The notes: generated from the sequence alone by a model not told the origin. 64,000 nucleotides of DNA from Novosphingobium sp. KA1 (GCF_017309955.1 NZ_CP021247.1:931501-995500), one strand, 5' to 3'; counted from the stretch's first letter, positions 44,315-58,531 are shown. A program made the numbers and translations.

Positions 44315-44815
44315 TTAGCCTGTCGATACTCCAGCGTCCGCAATGATTGCCTTTAGCTGGTCTAGAGTGAGCCAAGGCTTCGCCTTGTGGATCATGCGGT
44401 GGCAGTTTGGACAAATCAGTGCCAAGTCATCTTGTGATGTTTCATCACCCTCTTTCATGGCATGCACGGGATTAGTGTGATGAGCCTCGATGAACCCATA
44501 TCCCCGCACTCCGTAGGTTTTCACGAAGTCAAAGCCGCAGCCTTCGCATTCGAGCTTGCCATGTTTCTTGAGAGCAGATGCCTTCCGCAATTCGACGATC
44601 TTTCGGTCACGCTCTAGCCGTTTGTGATAACGATAGCTCACCTTGCCTTCTTTGGCGGTGTAGCTCTGCATGTCGTCAATTTGATCTTCGTCCATGCTGG
44701 CTTTCACGCCCTCACGGATGGCTTCGGCTGCAACAGCCAGTTCTTGCTTATTGCCGTAGAACTCCGCCCATATGTCCCTGTCTAGCTCGCTGGCCCCTTT
44801 CAGACCTTTTCCGCC
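44315..44815 (-). pseudogene. ScoMcrA-like HNH endonuclease gene, 3' part (split by IS21)
   Basis: Continues the gene whose 5' part is at 47440-47994. Residues GGKGLKGASELDRDIWAEFY lead into a linker and a C-terminal HNH domain: CEGCGFDFVKTYG, IEAHHTNPVHAM, DLALICPNCHRMIH, with both His of HH and the zinc Cys. The first two codons (GGCGGA) are the duplicated target. The rest of the gap to the DUF2158 remnant shows nothing. Confidence 0.88.
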
Positions 44816-44931
44816 TGTCGCGCGACATTCAGGGTGAGAAAGCGCGACAAACAAGATGAGAATCCTGCGTTCCGGGATTGGCGAAGGGCGTAGCCCGTAG
44901 CCGATGCCGGAACGCAGGAGGCGCGTTTTGA

Positions 44932-47357
<2,426 letters not shown>

Positions 47358-47439
47358 AATCGGCACTGAATGACGCGCCGCGACAATCACATTCTCATCC
47401 TGATTGACGCGCAATCCTCATCCTGTTTGTCGCGCTACA

Positions 47440-47994
47440 TCCGCCCTTGCTCGTAAAAACGGGATCAAGGCTGCGGAAATTCATCATCTTCATGATGACG
47501 CCACTTGGATTACGATATGTCTGCAACCCAGCTTCAGTCGCCATCTGACGAAGCAGTGCTGAGACTTCGATTACGTCAGGGTGTCGCACACCAGGGTCGC
47601 GGCCATTGTGTTTCACGTAAAGCTCAAGCGCGAGAATGACCTGATCTCGCGTCCATAGCGGGTTCTTTTTGCTCTTCGCCACCTCGGTTGGAACATCATC
47701 GATTTCGAACGAGAAACCTAGTTTCTTGAGGGCCGGCACCGCATAGAGATAACCGCCGCTGAAATCCTCAGGTTTCAGCGGTGACGGTGAGCCTGGCAAA
47801 TAGCTGAAAGCAGCACCTAGTATCGCCTTGCTGTCGTAAGGCTTCCCCTCATGCCAAAGAAGATACTTTTTAGCCTTTCCGAACCCGTATTTGGCAAGAA
47901 ATGCCTCTCTGCCAATGCTGTCAAACTCGTCGATGGCCTGAAGAACTCCATGACGGGTCACGCTACTCAGCCTGCGCGGAAAATCAGTTGCCAT
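47440..47994 (-). pseudogene. ScoMcrA-like HNH endonuclease gene, 5' part (split by IS21)
   Basis: N-terminal domain (DFPRRLSSVTRHGVLQAIDE; FLAKYGFGKAKKYLLWHEGK; YLPGSPSPLKPEDFSGG) that resembles the head domain of ScoMcrA-type, modification-dependent type IV restriction enzymes. Then a linker (NPSGVIMKMMNFRSLDPVFT SKGG). Joined to 44815-44315 over a single GGCGGA the frame is continuous, giving ~349 aa with a C-terminal HNH nuclease. Good GGGAGG site before ATG 47994. Gene recognition is from memory of family features. Confidence 0.8.
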
Positions 47995-48095
47995 ACGCAC
48001 CTCCCGTCTGGGGAGTAGAGTGGCAACTCTATGAAATCAATTATGCCCCTGGCGCGGCACCAGCTTTCATATTTGCATACATACATTGCAACTTG

Positions 48096-48597
48096 CGTGC
48101 AGCTTGTCGCGGCGATGAACCCGTGCCGCTGCGGTTATCTGTCGGACCCCGCCCTCGCCTGCTCGCGCGTGCCCAAGTGCGCGGCCGACTACCAGAGCAA
48201 GGTCTCCGGCCCGCTGCTCGACCGCATCGACCTCCACGTCGAGGTCGACCCGGTGCGCGCGGTGGACCTCGCCCTGCCGCCGCCCAAGGAAGGCAGCGCC
48301 GAAGTGGCGCAGCGCGTCGCCCGCGCCCGCGCCGTGCAGACCGCGCGGCTTTCCGGCACCGGCAGGCGCACCAATGCCGAACTCGACGGCGACCTGCTCG
48401 AAACCCACGCCACGCCCGATGAACCCGGGCGCAAGCTGCTGATGCAGGCGGCGGAGGCGATGCACCTCTCGGCCCGCGGCTATACGCGCATCCTGCGCGT
48501 GGCGCGCACGATCGCCGATCTCGCCGGAAGCGCCGAAGTCGGCCGCGTGCATGTGGCGGAAGCACTCAGCTATCGGCGGCAGCCGCCGAGGGGCTGA
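48096..48597 (+). pseudogene. comM: comM, 3' fragment
   Basis: From VQLVAAMNPCRCGYLSDPAL through SGPLLDRIDLHVEVDPV to the C-terminal MHLSARGYTRILRVARTIAD and VAEALSYRR, the last ~165 residues of ComM. The upstream bases (TTTCATATTTGCATACATAC) are AT-rich and unlike comM. With the 5' fragment (20656) this leaves ~200 residues, including the Walker motifs, missing. Confidence 0.93.
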
Positions 48598-48603
48598 AGA
48601 AGG

Positions 48604-48790
48604 GGAAAAACAGGGGAGCAAAGCCCCCCTGCACCCCCGATACCGTCTAGGTCAGGCAGGCCAACTCCGTTGCGCACCCACGGCGGCGTCGGGAGACATA
48701 TTGGCTGCGCCGCAGGGAGCGCTAGGCGGCGTGGACATTATGCGGGTCTGGGGGATCTCCTGCGTGTATCGAAGGGCCCCAGGACTTCTC
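48604..48790 (-). repeat. Dispersed repeat family B, copy 2
   Basis: Reverse-complement relative of 8824-8976: the same terminal hairpin (CAGGGGGGCTTTGCTCCCCTG) with T-run, AGACGGTATCGGGGGTGCA, AATGTCCACGCCGCC, CCCCCAGACC and AGAGAAGTCCTGGGGCCCTT. About 35 bp longer in the middle than copy 1. Lies between the comM remnant and the EamA gene. Confidence 0.75.
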
Positions 48791-48825
48791 TATCTTTCTG
48801 CCTCCCCAACTGGCATCGCCCCGAC

Positions 48826-49710
48826 ATGACCTCGCAGACCGACCGCACGGCCCTTCTTGCCGGCCTTTCCATCGTTGTCGCACAAAGCTCGATCAACCTC
48901 GGCGCGGCCTTCGCCAAGAGCCTGTTCCCGCTGGTCGGCCCCGAAGGCGTCGCCGCGCTACGCACGACGATCTCCGCGCTGATCCTGCTGGCCATCGCCC
49001 GTCCGTGGCGCGTGAAATTCACAAGCCGGCAGCTCAAGTGGCTGCTGCTCTACGGGCTGGTGCTCGGCTGCATGAACCTGATGATCTACTGGGCGATCAG
49101 GCGCATCCCCATCGGCATCGCCGTCGCCATCGAGATCTGCGGCCCGCTGAGCCTGGTGCTGGCCAGTTCGCGCTCGGTGAAGGATTTCCTGTGGCTGGCG
49201 CTGGCGGTGGGCGGCATGGCCCTGCTGATCCCGTGGCAGGGCCATGCCCACGCGCTCGACCCGCTGGGCATCGTGTTCGCACTGGCGGCCGCCGCCTGCT
49301 GGGCACTTTATATCCTCTGCGGCCGGCGCGCTTCGCAAGTGGGCGGTTCGGTCGCGGTATCGGTGGGCATGGTGGTCGCCTGCTGCGTCACCGTGCCGTT
49401 CGGCCTCGCTTCTGCCCCCGCAAGCCTGCCGCTGCATGCCCTGGCATTGGGCGCCGTTGTCGCGGTGCTGTCGAGCGCATTGCCCTACGTTCTGGAGATG
49501 CGGGCGATGGGCCAGCTTTCCAGCCGCATCGTCGGCCTGCTCAGCAGCATGGCCCCGGCGCTGGGCGCCATCGTCGGTTTCCTCGTCCTCGGCGAGCGGC
49601 TGAGCATGCTGCAATGGCTGGCGGTCGCGATGATGATCGGTGCCAGCGCGGGCTGCTCGCTGGCCTCGCGCCCGCCGGTTGCACGCCCCCGCGACGACGT
49701 GATGGCTTAG
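48826..49710 (+). CDS. EamA-family exporter, RhtA-like
   Basis: 294 aa with ten hydrophobic helices in two EamA halves. The first half reads SIVVAQSSINLGAAFAKSLF and GPEGVAALRTTISALILLA, like RhtA (threonine/homoserine export). Substrate not shown. The ATG at 48826 is preferred; an upstream extension falls in the family B repeat. The stop TAG lies in the end of the MITE-like element. Confidence 0.85.
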   Translation: MTSQTDRTALLAGLSIVVAQSSINLGAAFAKSLFPLVGPEGVAALRTTISALILLAIARPWRVKFTSRQLKWLLLYGLVLGCMNLMIYWAIRRIPIGIAVAIEICGPLSLVLASSRSVKDFLWLALAVGGMALLIPWQGHAHALDPLGIVFALAAAACWALYILCGRRASQVGGSVAVSVGMVVACCVTVPFGLASAPASLPLHALALGAVVAVLSSALPYVLEMRAMGQLSSRIVGLLSSMAPALGAIVGFLVLGERLSMLQWLAVAMMIGASAGCSLASRPPVARPRDDVMA

Positions 49711-49976
49711 GTCGTAAACGCATAAACGGCACCATCGAGGTTTGCGGCAAAATGGCTCAGCGGCAGGAGGGAAGGCGCTGGAATATGTCGATATTTCAAG
49801 ACTTCCCGACGCAGCGCTGGGCCATTTTGGGCAAATCCCGCAGGGACGCCCAAATGGCTTCCATCTCGAACCGAAGCGGCCTTGGACGGGCAACCAGCCC
49901 GCCCGGCGGCAACTTCGGCCCGAGCTGTTCGCCATTTGGGCGCCTCGATGGCGGCGTTTATGCGTTTACGACCTAA
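49707..49976. repeat. MITE-like element between convergent genes
   Basis: 270 bp with perfect 22-bp inverted ends: TTAGGTCGTAAACGCATAAA and two more bases (49707-49728), repeated reversed at 49955-49976; the likeness goes on to ~34 bp (CACCATCGAGG versus CGCCATCGAGG). The ends supply the TAG stop codon of both convergent genes. Inside, short AAATGG/CCATTT blocks occur several times. No coding capacity. Confidence 0.8.
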
Positions 49977-50734
49977 TCCTCAGCGTCGAGTTGCCTGAGC
50001 ACTTCGGCCACCACGCGCGGATCGCTGGCGAAACCAAGGTGCGTGCAGCGGATCGCCACCGCCCGGTCCCGCTCACCGGGCCAGCCGCAGGCCGAGCGCG
50101 GATGGATCACCCCGTCGCGCGGGCTCCATAGCGCGATCGTCGGGACCGGCGGCTTGGCGGTGAAATCGCAGTCGATCGGCGGCGCGCTGACCGAGTGCCC
50201 CGTCACCATCTGATAGGCCCGCCAGGCATTGTTGGCGCGCGGATCGCCCGAAAACGGCGTGCCCATGGTGATGACCTTGGACACGCAATCGGGCTCGCGC
50301 CGCGCGATCTCCCGCGCGAAAAGGCCGCCAAGGCTCCAGCCGACCAGCGCGATGGGCCGCTTGTGCTGGCGCGCCAGCGTGCCGACCCGCCGCATCAGGA
50401 AGGCGAAGTTCTGCGGGTTCGGCCCGAGATTGAGCCCGAGCCCCCATTCGTGGACCTCATGCCCCGCCTCGGCGAGGGCATCGGCCATCGGCCGCATCCG
50501 GTTGGGATGCGCTCCAAAGCCGGGCAGCAGCATGACCGGCTGCGGATGCTGCGCCTTGTCCACGACAATGGGCTTCTTCTTGCCCCGCCCCAACGAAGCC
50601 AGTTCGGCGAGGAACAGGCGCAGCGAGGGCTTGCGCACGCCTTCGGGGTGCGGCTCGCGCGCCAGCGCTGCACGGCGCGCGATGGCGCTGCGCATCATGT
50701 CGATCTGTCGCGGAGCCGGTTCTTCCACCTTCAT
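49973..50734 (-). CDS. Alpha/beta hydrolase, lipase-like
   Basis: 253 aa. Oxyanion part MLLPGFGAHPNRM, nucleophile elbow GWSLGG (Ser), acid in WSPRDGVIH and His in RCTHLGFASDP. Positively charged N-terminus without a signal peptide. Likely an esterase or lipase-like enzyme; substrate unknown. Confidence 0.88.
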   Translation of the reverse strand: MKVEEPAPRQIDMMRSAIARRAALAREPHPEGVRKPSLRLFLAELASLGRGKKKPIVVDKAQHPQPVMLLPGFGAHPNRMRPMADALAEAGHEVHEWGLGLNLGPNPQNFAFLMRRVGTLARQHKRPIALVGWSLGGLFAREIARREPDCVSKVITMGTPFSGDPRANNAWRAYQMVTGHSVSAPPIDCDFTAKPPVPTIALWSPRDGVIHPRSACGWPGERDRAVAIRCTHLGFASDPRVVAEVLRQLDAED

Positions 50735-50779
50735 CCTCAGCCTTGCGGGCCTCCTTGCACCTTGCGGGCCCCTTGCACT

Positions 50780-51334
50780 TTAAGGACAGTCCCCGAGACG
50801 GGCAGTCGTCATGTGCATCGCCATCTTCATCTCGCCCATCGGCGCGGGGCCGCCGGACATGTTCATGTCCACCGTCACATCCGAGCCCTGGTCGCTCACG
50901 GTGCCCGCCAACTGGATCCGGGCGGTTCCCTGATCGGCGGACTTGCACTCCATCTGGGCATCCAGCTTGCCGCCATCAACCTCGAAGCGCGAATAGCTGC
51001 ATTCGCGGCCCTTGCCGATCCCGTCGAACATGTCGCGGTACCCCTTGTCGGCCTCCGCCTGGGTCAGGCAGAACTGGTTGACCTGTCCTTTCGCCATCAT
51101 CGTCTTCATCTGCGCCGCCGCTTCGCTGGGCATGCCGGGCACGTCCATCTTCGTGATCTCGACTTTCTGCGTGTACTGGCCGGGCCGGGGGCGCTGCAGC
51201 TGCGCCGCCTCCTCCTTCACCTCGTCCATCGTCTTGGGCTCGCCGCTCTTCTGCTCCTTCGAGCCGCACGCCGCCAGCGCGAGTGCCAGCCCCACGATCG
51301 AAACTGCTGCCGAAACTGCTGCCATACGCTTCAT
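50780..51334 (-). CDS. DUF3617 lipoprotein
   Basis: 184 aa. Lipoprotein signal (MKRMAAVSAAVSIVGLALAL then AAC). The body RPGQYTQKVEITKMDVPGMP, QVNQFCLTQAEADKGYRDMF and CSYSRFEVDGGKLDAQMEC fits the DUF3617 family, with its paired Cys. Function unknown; common in sphingomonads. Confidence 0.85.
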   Translation of the reverse strand: MKRMAAVSAAVSIVGLALALAACGSKEQKSGEPKTMDEVKEEAAQLQRPRPGQYTQKVEITKMDVPGMPSEAAAQMKTMMAKGQVNQFCLTQAEADKGYRDMFDGIGKGRECSYSRFEVDGGKLDAQMECKSADQGTARIQLAGTVSDQGSDVTVDMNMSGGPAPMGEMKMAMHMTTARLGDCP

Positions 51335-51466
51335 GGAGTCGAACCCTTTCGCACCTGATCCGGGAGGCGAGGACCTATCATCGCCGCGCCTTTCCCGCGA
51401 GCCCCTTCCGGCAGGACATTAGGTCAGACATTGCGGGCTGCTACGATATACCCCATATGTTCTTCC

Positions 51467-53656
51467 ATGGCAGAGCTGATCATCCGCCGGGGCCTCGAGG
51501 AACCGGATACCTCGGGCACGTTTGTCCCCCACAAGCCCGCGCGTCCGGACAAGTCGATGCCGGGCCGGCCCTTCAAGGTCGTGTCCGAGTACGAGCCCAA
51601 CGGTGACCAGCCGACCGCCATCGCCGACCTCGTCACCACGGCGGGCGAGGGCGAGAAGACGCAGGTGCTGCTGGGCGTCACCGGCTCGGGCAAGACCTTC
51701 ACGATGGCCAAGGTCATCGAGGAACTGCAGCGCCCGGCGCTGATCCTGGCGCCGAACAAGATTCTCGCCGCCCAGCTCTATGCCGAAATGAAGGACTTCT
51801 TCCCGGAGAACGCGGTCGAATACTTCGTCTCCTACTACGACTATTACCAGCCCGAGGCCTACGTCGCCCGGTCGGACACCTACATCGAGAAGGAAAGCTC
51901 GGTGAACGAGGCGATCGACCGCATGCGCCACTCGGCCACCCGCGCCCTGCTGGAGCGGGACGACGTGATCATCGTCGCCTCGGTCTCGTGCCTCTACGGC
52001 ATCGGCTCGGTCGAGACTTACTCGGCGATGATCTTCGACCTCAAGACCGGCGACACCCAGGACCAGCGCGAGATCATCAGGAAGCTCGTCGCCCTCCAGT
52101 ACAAGCGCAACGATGCCGCCTTCACCCGCGGCACCTTCCGCGTGCGCGGGGACAACCTGGAACTGTTTCCCAGCCACCTCGAGGACACCGCCTGGCGCAT
52201 CTCGTTCTTCGGCGACGAGATTGAGGAGATCGCCGAATTCGATCCGCTCACCGGCAAGAAGGGCTCGGTGCTCGAAAAGGTGCGGGTCTACGCGAATTCG
52301 CACTACGTCACGCCCGGGCCGACGATGAAGCAGGCCAGCGAGGCGATCCGCTTCGAACTGACCGAGCGGCTCAAGGAACTCGAAGCCGAAGGCCGCCTGC
52401 TCGAAGCCCAGCGGCTGGAGCAGCGCACCAATTTCGACCTCGAGATGATCGCCGCCACCGGCAGTTGCGCGGGGATCGAGAACTATTCGCGCTTCCTCAC
52501 CGGCCGCCTGCCGGGCGAACCGCCGCCGACCCTGTTCGAATACCTGCCGGACAATGCCCTGCTGTTCGTGGACGAAAGCCACCAGACGGTGCCGCAGATC
52601 GGCGCGATGTCGAAAGGCGACCACCGCCGCAAGATCACGCTCGCCGAATACGGCTTCCGCCTGCCGAGCTGCATCGACAACCGCCCGCTGCGTTTCAACG
52701 AATGGGACGCGATGCGCCCGCAGACCATCGCCGTCTCGGCCACGCCGGGATCGTGGGAGATGGAGGAGTCCGGCGGCGTCTTTGCCGAGCAGGTGATCCG
52801 CCCCACCGGCCTGATCGATCCGCCGGTGGAGATCCGCCCGGTCGAGGACCAGGTGCAGGACTGCATCATGGAGTGCAAGACGGCGGCCGAGCGCGGCTAT
52901 CGCACCCTCGTCACCACCCTCACCAAGCGCATGGCCGAGGACCTCACCGAGTTCATGCACGAGGCCGGGGTGCGCGTGCGCTACATGCACAGCGACGTCG
53001 AGACACTGGAACGCATCGAGCTGATCCGCGACTTGCGCATGGGGGTCTACGACGTGCTGGTGGGCATCAACCTGCTGCGCGAGGGGCTCGACATTCCCGA
53101 GTGCGGGCTCGTCTGCATCCTCGATGCCGACAAGGAAGGTTTCCTGCGCAGCGAGACCTCGCTGATCCAGACCATCGGCCGCGCCGCGCGCAACGTCGAC
53201 GGCCGCGTGATCCTCTATGCCGACCGCATGACCGGATCGATGGAGCGCGCCATCGCCGAGACCGATCGCCGCCGCGCCAAGCAGGAAGAATACAACGCCG
53301 AGCACGGCATCACCCCGCAGACGATCAAGCGCCGCATCGCCGACATCGTCGCCGATACCGCCAGCCGCGACGGCGTGCTGATCGACATCGAGACCGACGA
53401 CGGCGCCAACAACCTCGTCGGCCACAACTTGCGTGCCTATATCGAGGAACTGGAAAAGAAGATGCGCGCCGCCGCCGCCGACCTCGAATTCGAGGAAGCC
53501 GGGCGCATCCGCGACGAGATCCGCAAGCTGGAAGCCAGCGAGCTCGGCATCCCGGACGAGCACAGGAAGGCGCCGATCGTCGGGCGCAGCAACGAGGGCA
53601 AACCCGGCACCCGCAAGACCCGCTACGGCAAGATGCAGAAGAAATGGGGCAAGTAA
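51467..53656 (+). CDS. uvrB: Excinuclease ABC subunit B
   Basis: Damage-verification helicase of nucleotide excision repair. 729 aa. Walker [14 protein letters not shown], beta-hairpin [24 protein letters not shown] box FVDESHQ, helicase motifs ([17 protein letters not shown]), and the C-terminal UVR domain ([20 protein letters not shown]). Met start by the family N-terminus. No LexA-type box (GTTC-N7-GTTC) was seen just upstream. Hairpin array follows. Confidence 0.96.
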   Translation: MAELIIRRGLEEPDTSGTFVPHKPARPDKSMPGRPFKVVSEYEPNGDQPTAIADLVTTAGEGEKTQVLLGVTGSGKTFTMAKVIEELQRPALILAPNKILAAQLYAEMKDFFPENAVEYFVSYYDYYQPEAYVARSDTYIEKESSVNEAIDRMRHSATRALLERDDVIIVASVSCLYGIGSVETYSAMIFDLKTGDTQDQREIIRKLVALQYKRNDAAFTRGTFRVRGDNLELFPSHLEDTAWRISFFGDEIEEIAEFDPLTGKKGSVLEKVRVYANSHYVTPGPTMKQASEAIRFELTERLKELEAEGRLLEAQRLEQRTNFDLEMIAATGSCAGIENYSRFLTGRLPGEPPPTLFEYLPDNALLFVDESHQTVPQIGAMSKGDHRRKITLAEYGFRLPSCIDNRPLRFNEWDAMRPQTIAVSATPGSWEMEESGGVFAEQVIRPTGLIDPPVEIRPVEDQVQDCIMECKTAAERGYRTLVTTLTKRMAEDLTEFMHEAGVRVRYMHSDVETLERIELIRDLRMGVYDVLVGINLLREGLDIPECGLVCILDADKEGFLRSETSLIQTIGRAARNVDGRVILYADRMTGSMERAIAETDRRRAKQEEYNAEHGITPQTIKRRIADIVADTASRDGVLIDIETDDGANNLVGHNLRAYIEELEKKMRAAAADLEFEEAGRIRDEIRKLEASELGIPDEHRKAPIVGRSNEGKPGTRKTRYGKMQKKWGK

Positions 53657-53692
53657 CCCCCGCCTGAACGTCCCGAAGAAGCCCGCGGGCCT

Positions 53693-53803
53693 TTGCCGGG
53701 TCCCGGCCCTCCTCCTCGAAAAAAAGAGCCCGGGACCTGTTGCCGGGTCCCGGCCCTCCTCCTCGAAAAAAGAGCCCGGGACCTGTTGCCAGGTCCCGGG
53801 CTG
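53693..53803. repeat. Tandem 47-bp hairpin repeats after uvrB (terminator array)
   Basis: 2.3 copies of a 46-47 bp unit (starts 53693, 53740, 53786). Each unit joins CCGGGACC and GGTCCCGG arms across a TGTTGCC-type loop and carries an A6-7 run; the last hairpin has a perfect 10-bp stem (CCCGGGACCT / AGGTCCCGGG). Probably a bidirectional terminator grown by tandem duplication. Confidence 0.8.
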
Positions 53804-53913
53804 AGAGTCTCAGGATCGCAAGTACCGATCCCTCGGGTCGCGATGGCATTGTGCATCGACATGTAACCCGCAGCATACCATGAACATGGTAGAGTCCCTT
53901 ATTTCAGGGATGG

Positions 53914-55077
53914 ATGACGGTACTTGTTAATCGCCGCTTCACCTTACATGATGCGCCGGTGGGCTCATTCAGGGATCACCGCTGTCGCGCCGAGGGGATC
54001 GCCGATCTCTTTGCGCGCGCACCTTTCGAGGAAGGGGGCTGGGACGCCGCCCTGAAAGCGCTGGCCGATGCCACCGGATCGACCCGCTCGCAGTTGCTCG
54101 CGCTGGGCGAGCGCCACGCCGCCTTCAACTGGGTCACCGATGCCGAGGGCATTCCCGACTACTTCGACGAATTTCTCGCGATCGACGGCTTCAACCCCCA
54201 GGTGAACTACCGCGTCGCGGCAACACGCATGCCCTTCGAGGTGACCTGGGAAGATCACTACGACGCGATCCGCAAGGCCCATACCGACGAGGCCTATCTC
54301 GACTATGTCCGCCGCAACGATGCCGAGTTCGGCGCGCAGGTCGTGCTCAGCCAGCGTCCCGGCGTGTTTTTCGGCCTCGCCATCCTGCGCGGCCAGGGCG
54401 TGGGCCGCAGCAACGAGGCACAGCGCGCCGTCCTGGCCGAGGCGGCCCCCGCGGTTCTCGCCGCCATCCGCATGCAGGACGCCATCGAGCACCAGGGCAT
54501 CGAATTGCTGCGTGGTTCGCTGGACGCGATCCGCAGCGCCGCGATCCTGCTCGACGGCATCGGCAAGGTCTGCGGCGTCACCGCGGCGGCACAGGCGCTG
54601 CTTGGCCCCGATTCCCTGCAGATCCGGGCCGCCACCCTGCATGCGACCCGGCCGGATGTGGACCGCGAACTCCAGGCCCGCATCGGCCGCGCGCTTGCGG
54701 GACGGGAGGACGGCGCCGCCGACCTCTGGCTGCGCAGCGCCGACGCCCCGCTGCTGCTCGACGTGCGCAGCCTGCCCCGGCAGGACTGGAGCTTCGGCAC
54801 CGCCCCGCGCGCCATCGTCACCTTGCGCACGCCGCTGCGGCCGACCGCGCAGCAATCCGCCCACCTTGCCACCGCGCTCGGGCTCACGCTGGCGGAAGGC
54901 GAAGTTGTCTCGCTTCTGGTACAGGGCCATTCGCGCCAGGCCGTCGCCAACTTGCGCGGGGTCAGCGTGCAGACCGTCATCAGCCAGTTGCGCACGATCT
55001 TCCAGAAATGCGGCGTCAACCGCGAGGCGGTGCTGGTCTCCATGGCGCGCGAGGTGATCGAACTCGCTTCCCGTTGA
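53914..55077 (+). CDS. LuxR-type transcription regulator
   Basis: 387 aa. C-terminal helix-turn-helix (LTLAEGEVVSLLVQGHSRQA, VANLRGVSVQTVISQLRTIF) of the LuxR/FixJ type. The N-terminal ~310 residues show no autoinducer-binding, PAS or receiver motif that I recognise; it is a sphingomonad-type regulator with a helical sensing region. Stands 160 bp before the CoA-transferase gene. Confidence 0.88.
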   Translation: MTVLVNRRFTLHDAPVGSFRDHRCRAEGIADLFARAPFEEGGWDAALKALADATGSTRSQLLALGERHAAFNWVTDAEGIPDYFDEFLAIDGFNPQVNYRVAATRMPFEVTWEDHYDAIRKAHTDEAYLDYVRRNDAEFGAQVVLSQRPGVFFGLAILRGQGVGRSNEAQRAVLAEAAPAVLAAIRMQDAIEHQGIELLRGSLDAIRSAAILLDGIGKVCGVTAAAQALLGPDSLQIRAATLHATRPDVDRELQARIGRALAGREDGAADLWLRSADAPLLLDVRSLPRQDWSFGTAPRAIVTLRTPLRPTAQQSAHLATALGLTLAEGEVVSLLVQGHSRQAVANLRGVSVQTVISQLRTIFQKCGVNREAVLVSMAREVIELASR

Positions 55078-55192
55078 TCCGCCTCGGCACCTTGCCCGGC
55101 CGTAGTTTGCACGGTGACGGGAGGGGCGATTACTGTCATGCATCTTGCGCAATCGTCCAGGTGGACTTTGCACTGGATTCGTCGCCCCTTGA

Positions 55193-56743
<1,551 letters not shown>

Positions 56744-56750
56744 CTGCTTG

Positions 56751-56881
56751 AAAATTCGCCACAGGCGAATTTTGCGGCACCGGCCCACTCCCCCACCCTG
56801 CCACCCACGAGTGTATCCTGATGGGTGGCAGGGCGGGGGAGTGGGCTGGTGCCGCAAGCTCGTCACGGATGTGACGAGCTT
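56751..56881. repeat. Modular hairpin repeat family A, copy 3
   Basis: End hairpin AAAATTCGCC-ACA-GGCGAATTTT just after the CoA-transferase stop, arm CGGCACCGGCCCACTCCC, short core with CCACCCA and loop CGAGTGTATCCTGA, returning arm, and end hairpin AAGCTCGTCAC-GGAT-GTGACGAGCTT. It lacks the inner GAAAAGG hairpin of copies 1 and 2. Same strand as those copies although the preceding gene is on the other strand. Confidence 0.85.
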
Positions 56882-57013
56882 CAAGAAAAAGTGCGGCGCC
56901 CATGTCGCATTTTAGGCTCGGAGCCCCTTGCCGTATACTATTTACCCGTTCTAGGTATCGCCCCCATAGGCGCCCCCGTCGCGGGCGCACTCAACAAGGG
57001 GTCGACCTTCCCG

Positions 57014-58531
57014 ATGCGCACCGTTTCCCTCGCCTGCCTGGCGCTTTCGCTCGCCCTCGCCGCAGGCCCGGCCGCCACTTACGCGGCCGACAAGCCTGCT
57101 CCCGAAGGTAAATCCAGCCAAGGGGAAGAGAAGAAGGACGACAGCCAGCTCGCGCCTTTCCCCGCGGCGAAGTCGATCAAGCAGTCGGCGGTGATCGGCG
57201 GCAAGACCGTGAGCTACGTCGCCACGGTCGGTTCGCTGCCGGTGAAGGACGAGAAGGGCAAGACCATCGGCGAGGTGGTCTACACCGCCTACACGGTGCC
57301 CGGCGCCCCCGCCAACCGCCCCGTCACGTTCGCCTTCAACGGCGGCCCCGGCGCGGCCTCGGTCTACCTGAACCTCGGCGCTATCGGCCCCAAGCGCGTG
57401 CAGTTCGGCGCGCAGGGCGACGCCCCTTCCGACCCGGCGGTGCTGCACGACAATGCCAACTCGTGGCTGGACTTCACCGACCTCGTCTTCATCGACCCGA
57501 TCGGCACCGGCTTCTCGCGCAGCCGCGTCGATGCCGAGGCGACCAAGAAGGCGTTCTTCACCTCCGAGAACGACATCAAGTACCTCAGCCGCATCGTCTA
57601 TGACTGGCTGAACACGAACGGCCGCCTGACCAGCCGCAAGTACCTCGCCGGCGAAAGCTACGGCGGCTACCGCGTGCCGCGCCTCGCCTACTATCTCCAG
57701 ACCCAGATGGGCGTGGGCATCAACGGCATGACGCTGGTCTCGCCCTATCTCGACCCGCCGGCGATCGGCGACGACGACGGCCTCTCGCCGCTGCCCTGGA
57801 TGCTCAACCTGCCCGCGATGGCCGCCGGTCATCTCGAGCGCGAGGGCAAGCTCAGCGCCGAGGCCATGGCGCCGATCGAGCAGTACCTGAAGACCGAATA
57901 CGTCGCCGACTTCCTCGCCGGTCCCAAGGACAAGGCCGCGACAGACCGCCTTTCGGCCAGGGTTGCCGAGATCACCGGGCTCGATCCGGCGCTGGTGCGC
58001 CGCATGAACGGGCGTGTCGACATCGGCACGTACTTGCGCGAGATTCGCCGCGACCAGGGCCTGGTCGGCTCGGTCTACGATTCGAACTTCACCGCGTTCG
58101 ACCCGTTCCCGGCCAGCGCCCGCCCGCAATACGGCGACCCGCTGCTGACCACGCTGATCGCGCCCACCACCTCGGCGATGGTCGACTTCGTGACCCGTCA
58201 GGTCGGCTGGAAGGTCGATGCGCGCTACAACGCGCTGTCGTTCGAGGTGAACGAGGCCTGGGACCGCGACAACACCGACAACCCGGTGAAGGACCTGCGC
58301 CAGGCGATCTCGATCGATCCGAAGATGACCGTCGACATCGTCCACGGCTGGGACGACCTCTCGTGCCCCTATTTCGGCTCGCGCCTGATCATCTCGCAGA
58401 TGCCCGAGTTCGGCCGCGCGGACCGCGTGAACCTGCACATGTACCCGGGCGGTCACATGTTCTACTCGCGCACCGACAGCGGCGCGGCGCTGCGCCGCGA
58501 CATCATGGCAAGCTATCGCGCCGGGGCGTGA
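57014..58531 (+). CDS. S10 family serine carboxypeptidase-like protein
   Basis: 505 aa, exported (signal peptide MRTVSLACLALSLALAAGPA). Oxyanion motif FNGGPGAASVYLNLGA, nucleophile Ser in GESYGGYR, Asp in HGWDDLSCPY and His in YPGGHMFY, the full S10 triad. A polar Lys/Glu segment (KSSQGEEKKDDSQ) follows the signal. Start by the signal peptide; an upstream in-frame extension has none. Confidence 0.93.
   Translation: MRTVSLACLALSLALAAGPAATYAADKPAPEGKSSQGEEKKDDSQLAPFPAAKSIKQSAVIGGKTVSYVATVGSLPVKDEKGKTIGEVVYTAYTVPGAPANRPVTFAFNGGPGAASVYLNLGAIGPKRVQFGAQGDAPSDPAVLHDNANSWLDFTDLVFIDPIGTGFSRSRVDAEATKKAFFTSENDIKYLSRIVYDWLNTNGRLTSRKYLAGESYGGYRVPRLAYYLQTQMGVGINGMTLVSPYLDPPAIGDDDGLSPLPWMLNLPAMAAGHLEREGKLSAEAMAPIEQYLKTEYVADFLAGPKDKAATDRLSARVAEITGLDPALVRRMNGRVDIGTYLREIRRDQGLVGSVYDSNFTAFDPFPASARPQYGDPLLTTLIAPTTSAMVDFVTRQVGWKVDARYNALSFEVNEAWDRDNTDNPVKDLRQAISIDPKMTVDIVHGWDDLSCPYFGSRLIISQMPEFGRADRVNLHMYPGGHMFYSRTDSGAALRRDIMASYRAGA

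Noticed and set aside
51431..51466. Upstream start and LexA box for uvrB
   Set aside because: The upstream Met gives a non-conserved head, and the GTTC near 51459 has no second GTTC seven bases on.
53693..53803. CRISPR-like short repeats
   Set aside because: Repeats are directly tandem with no spacers and form terminator hairpins; no cas genes in the window.
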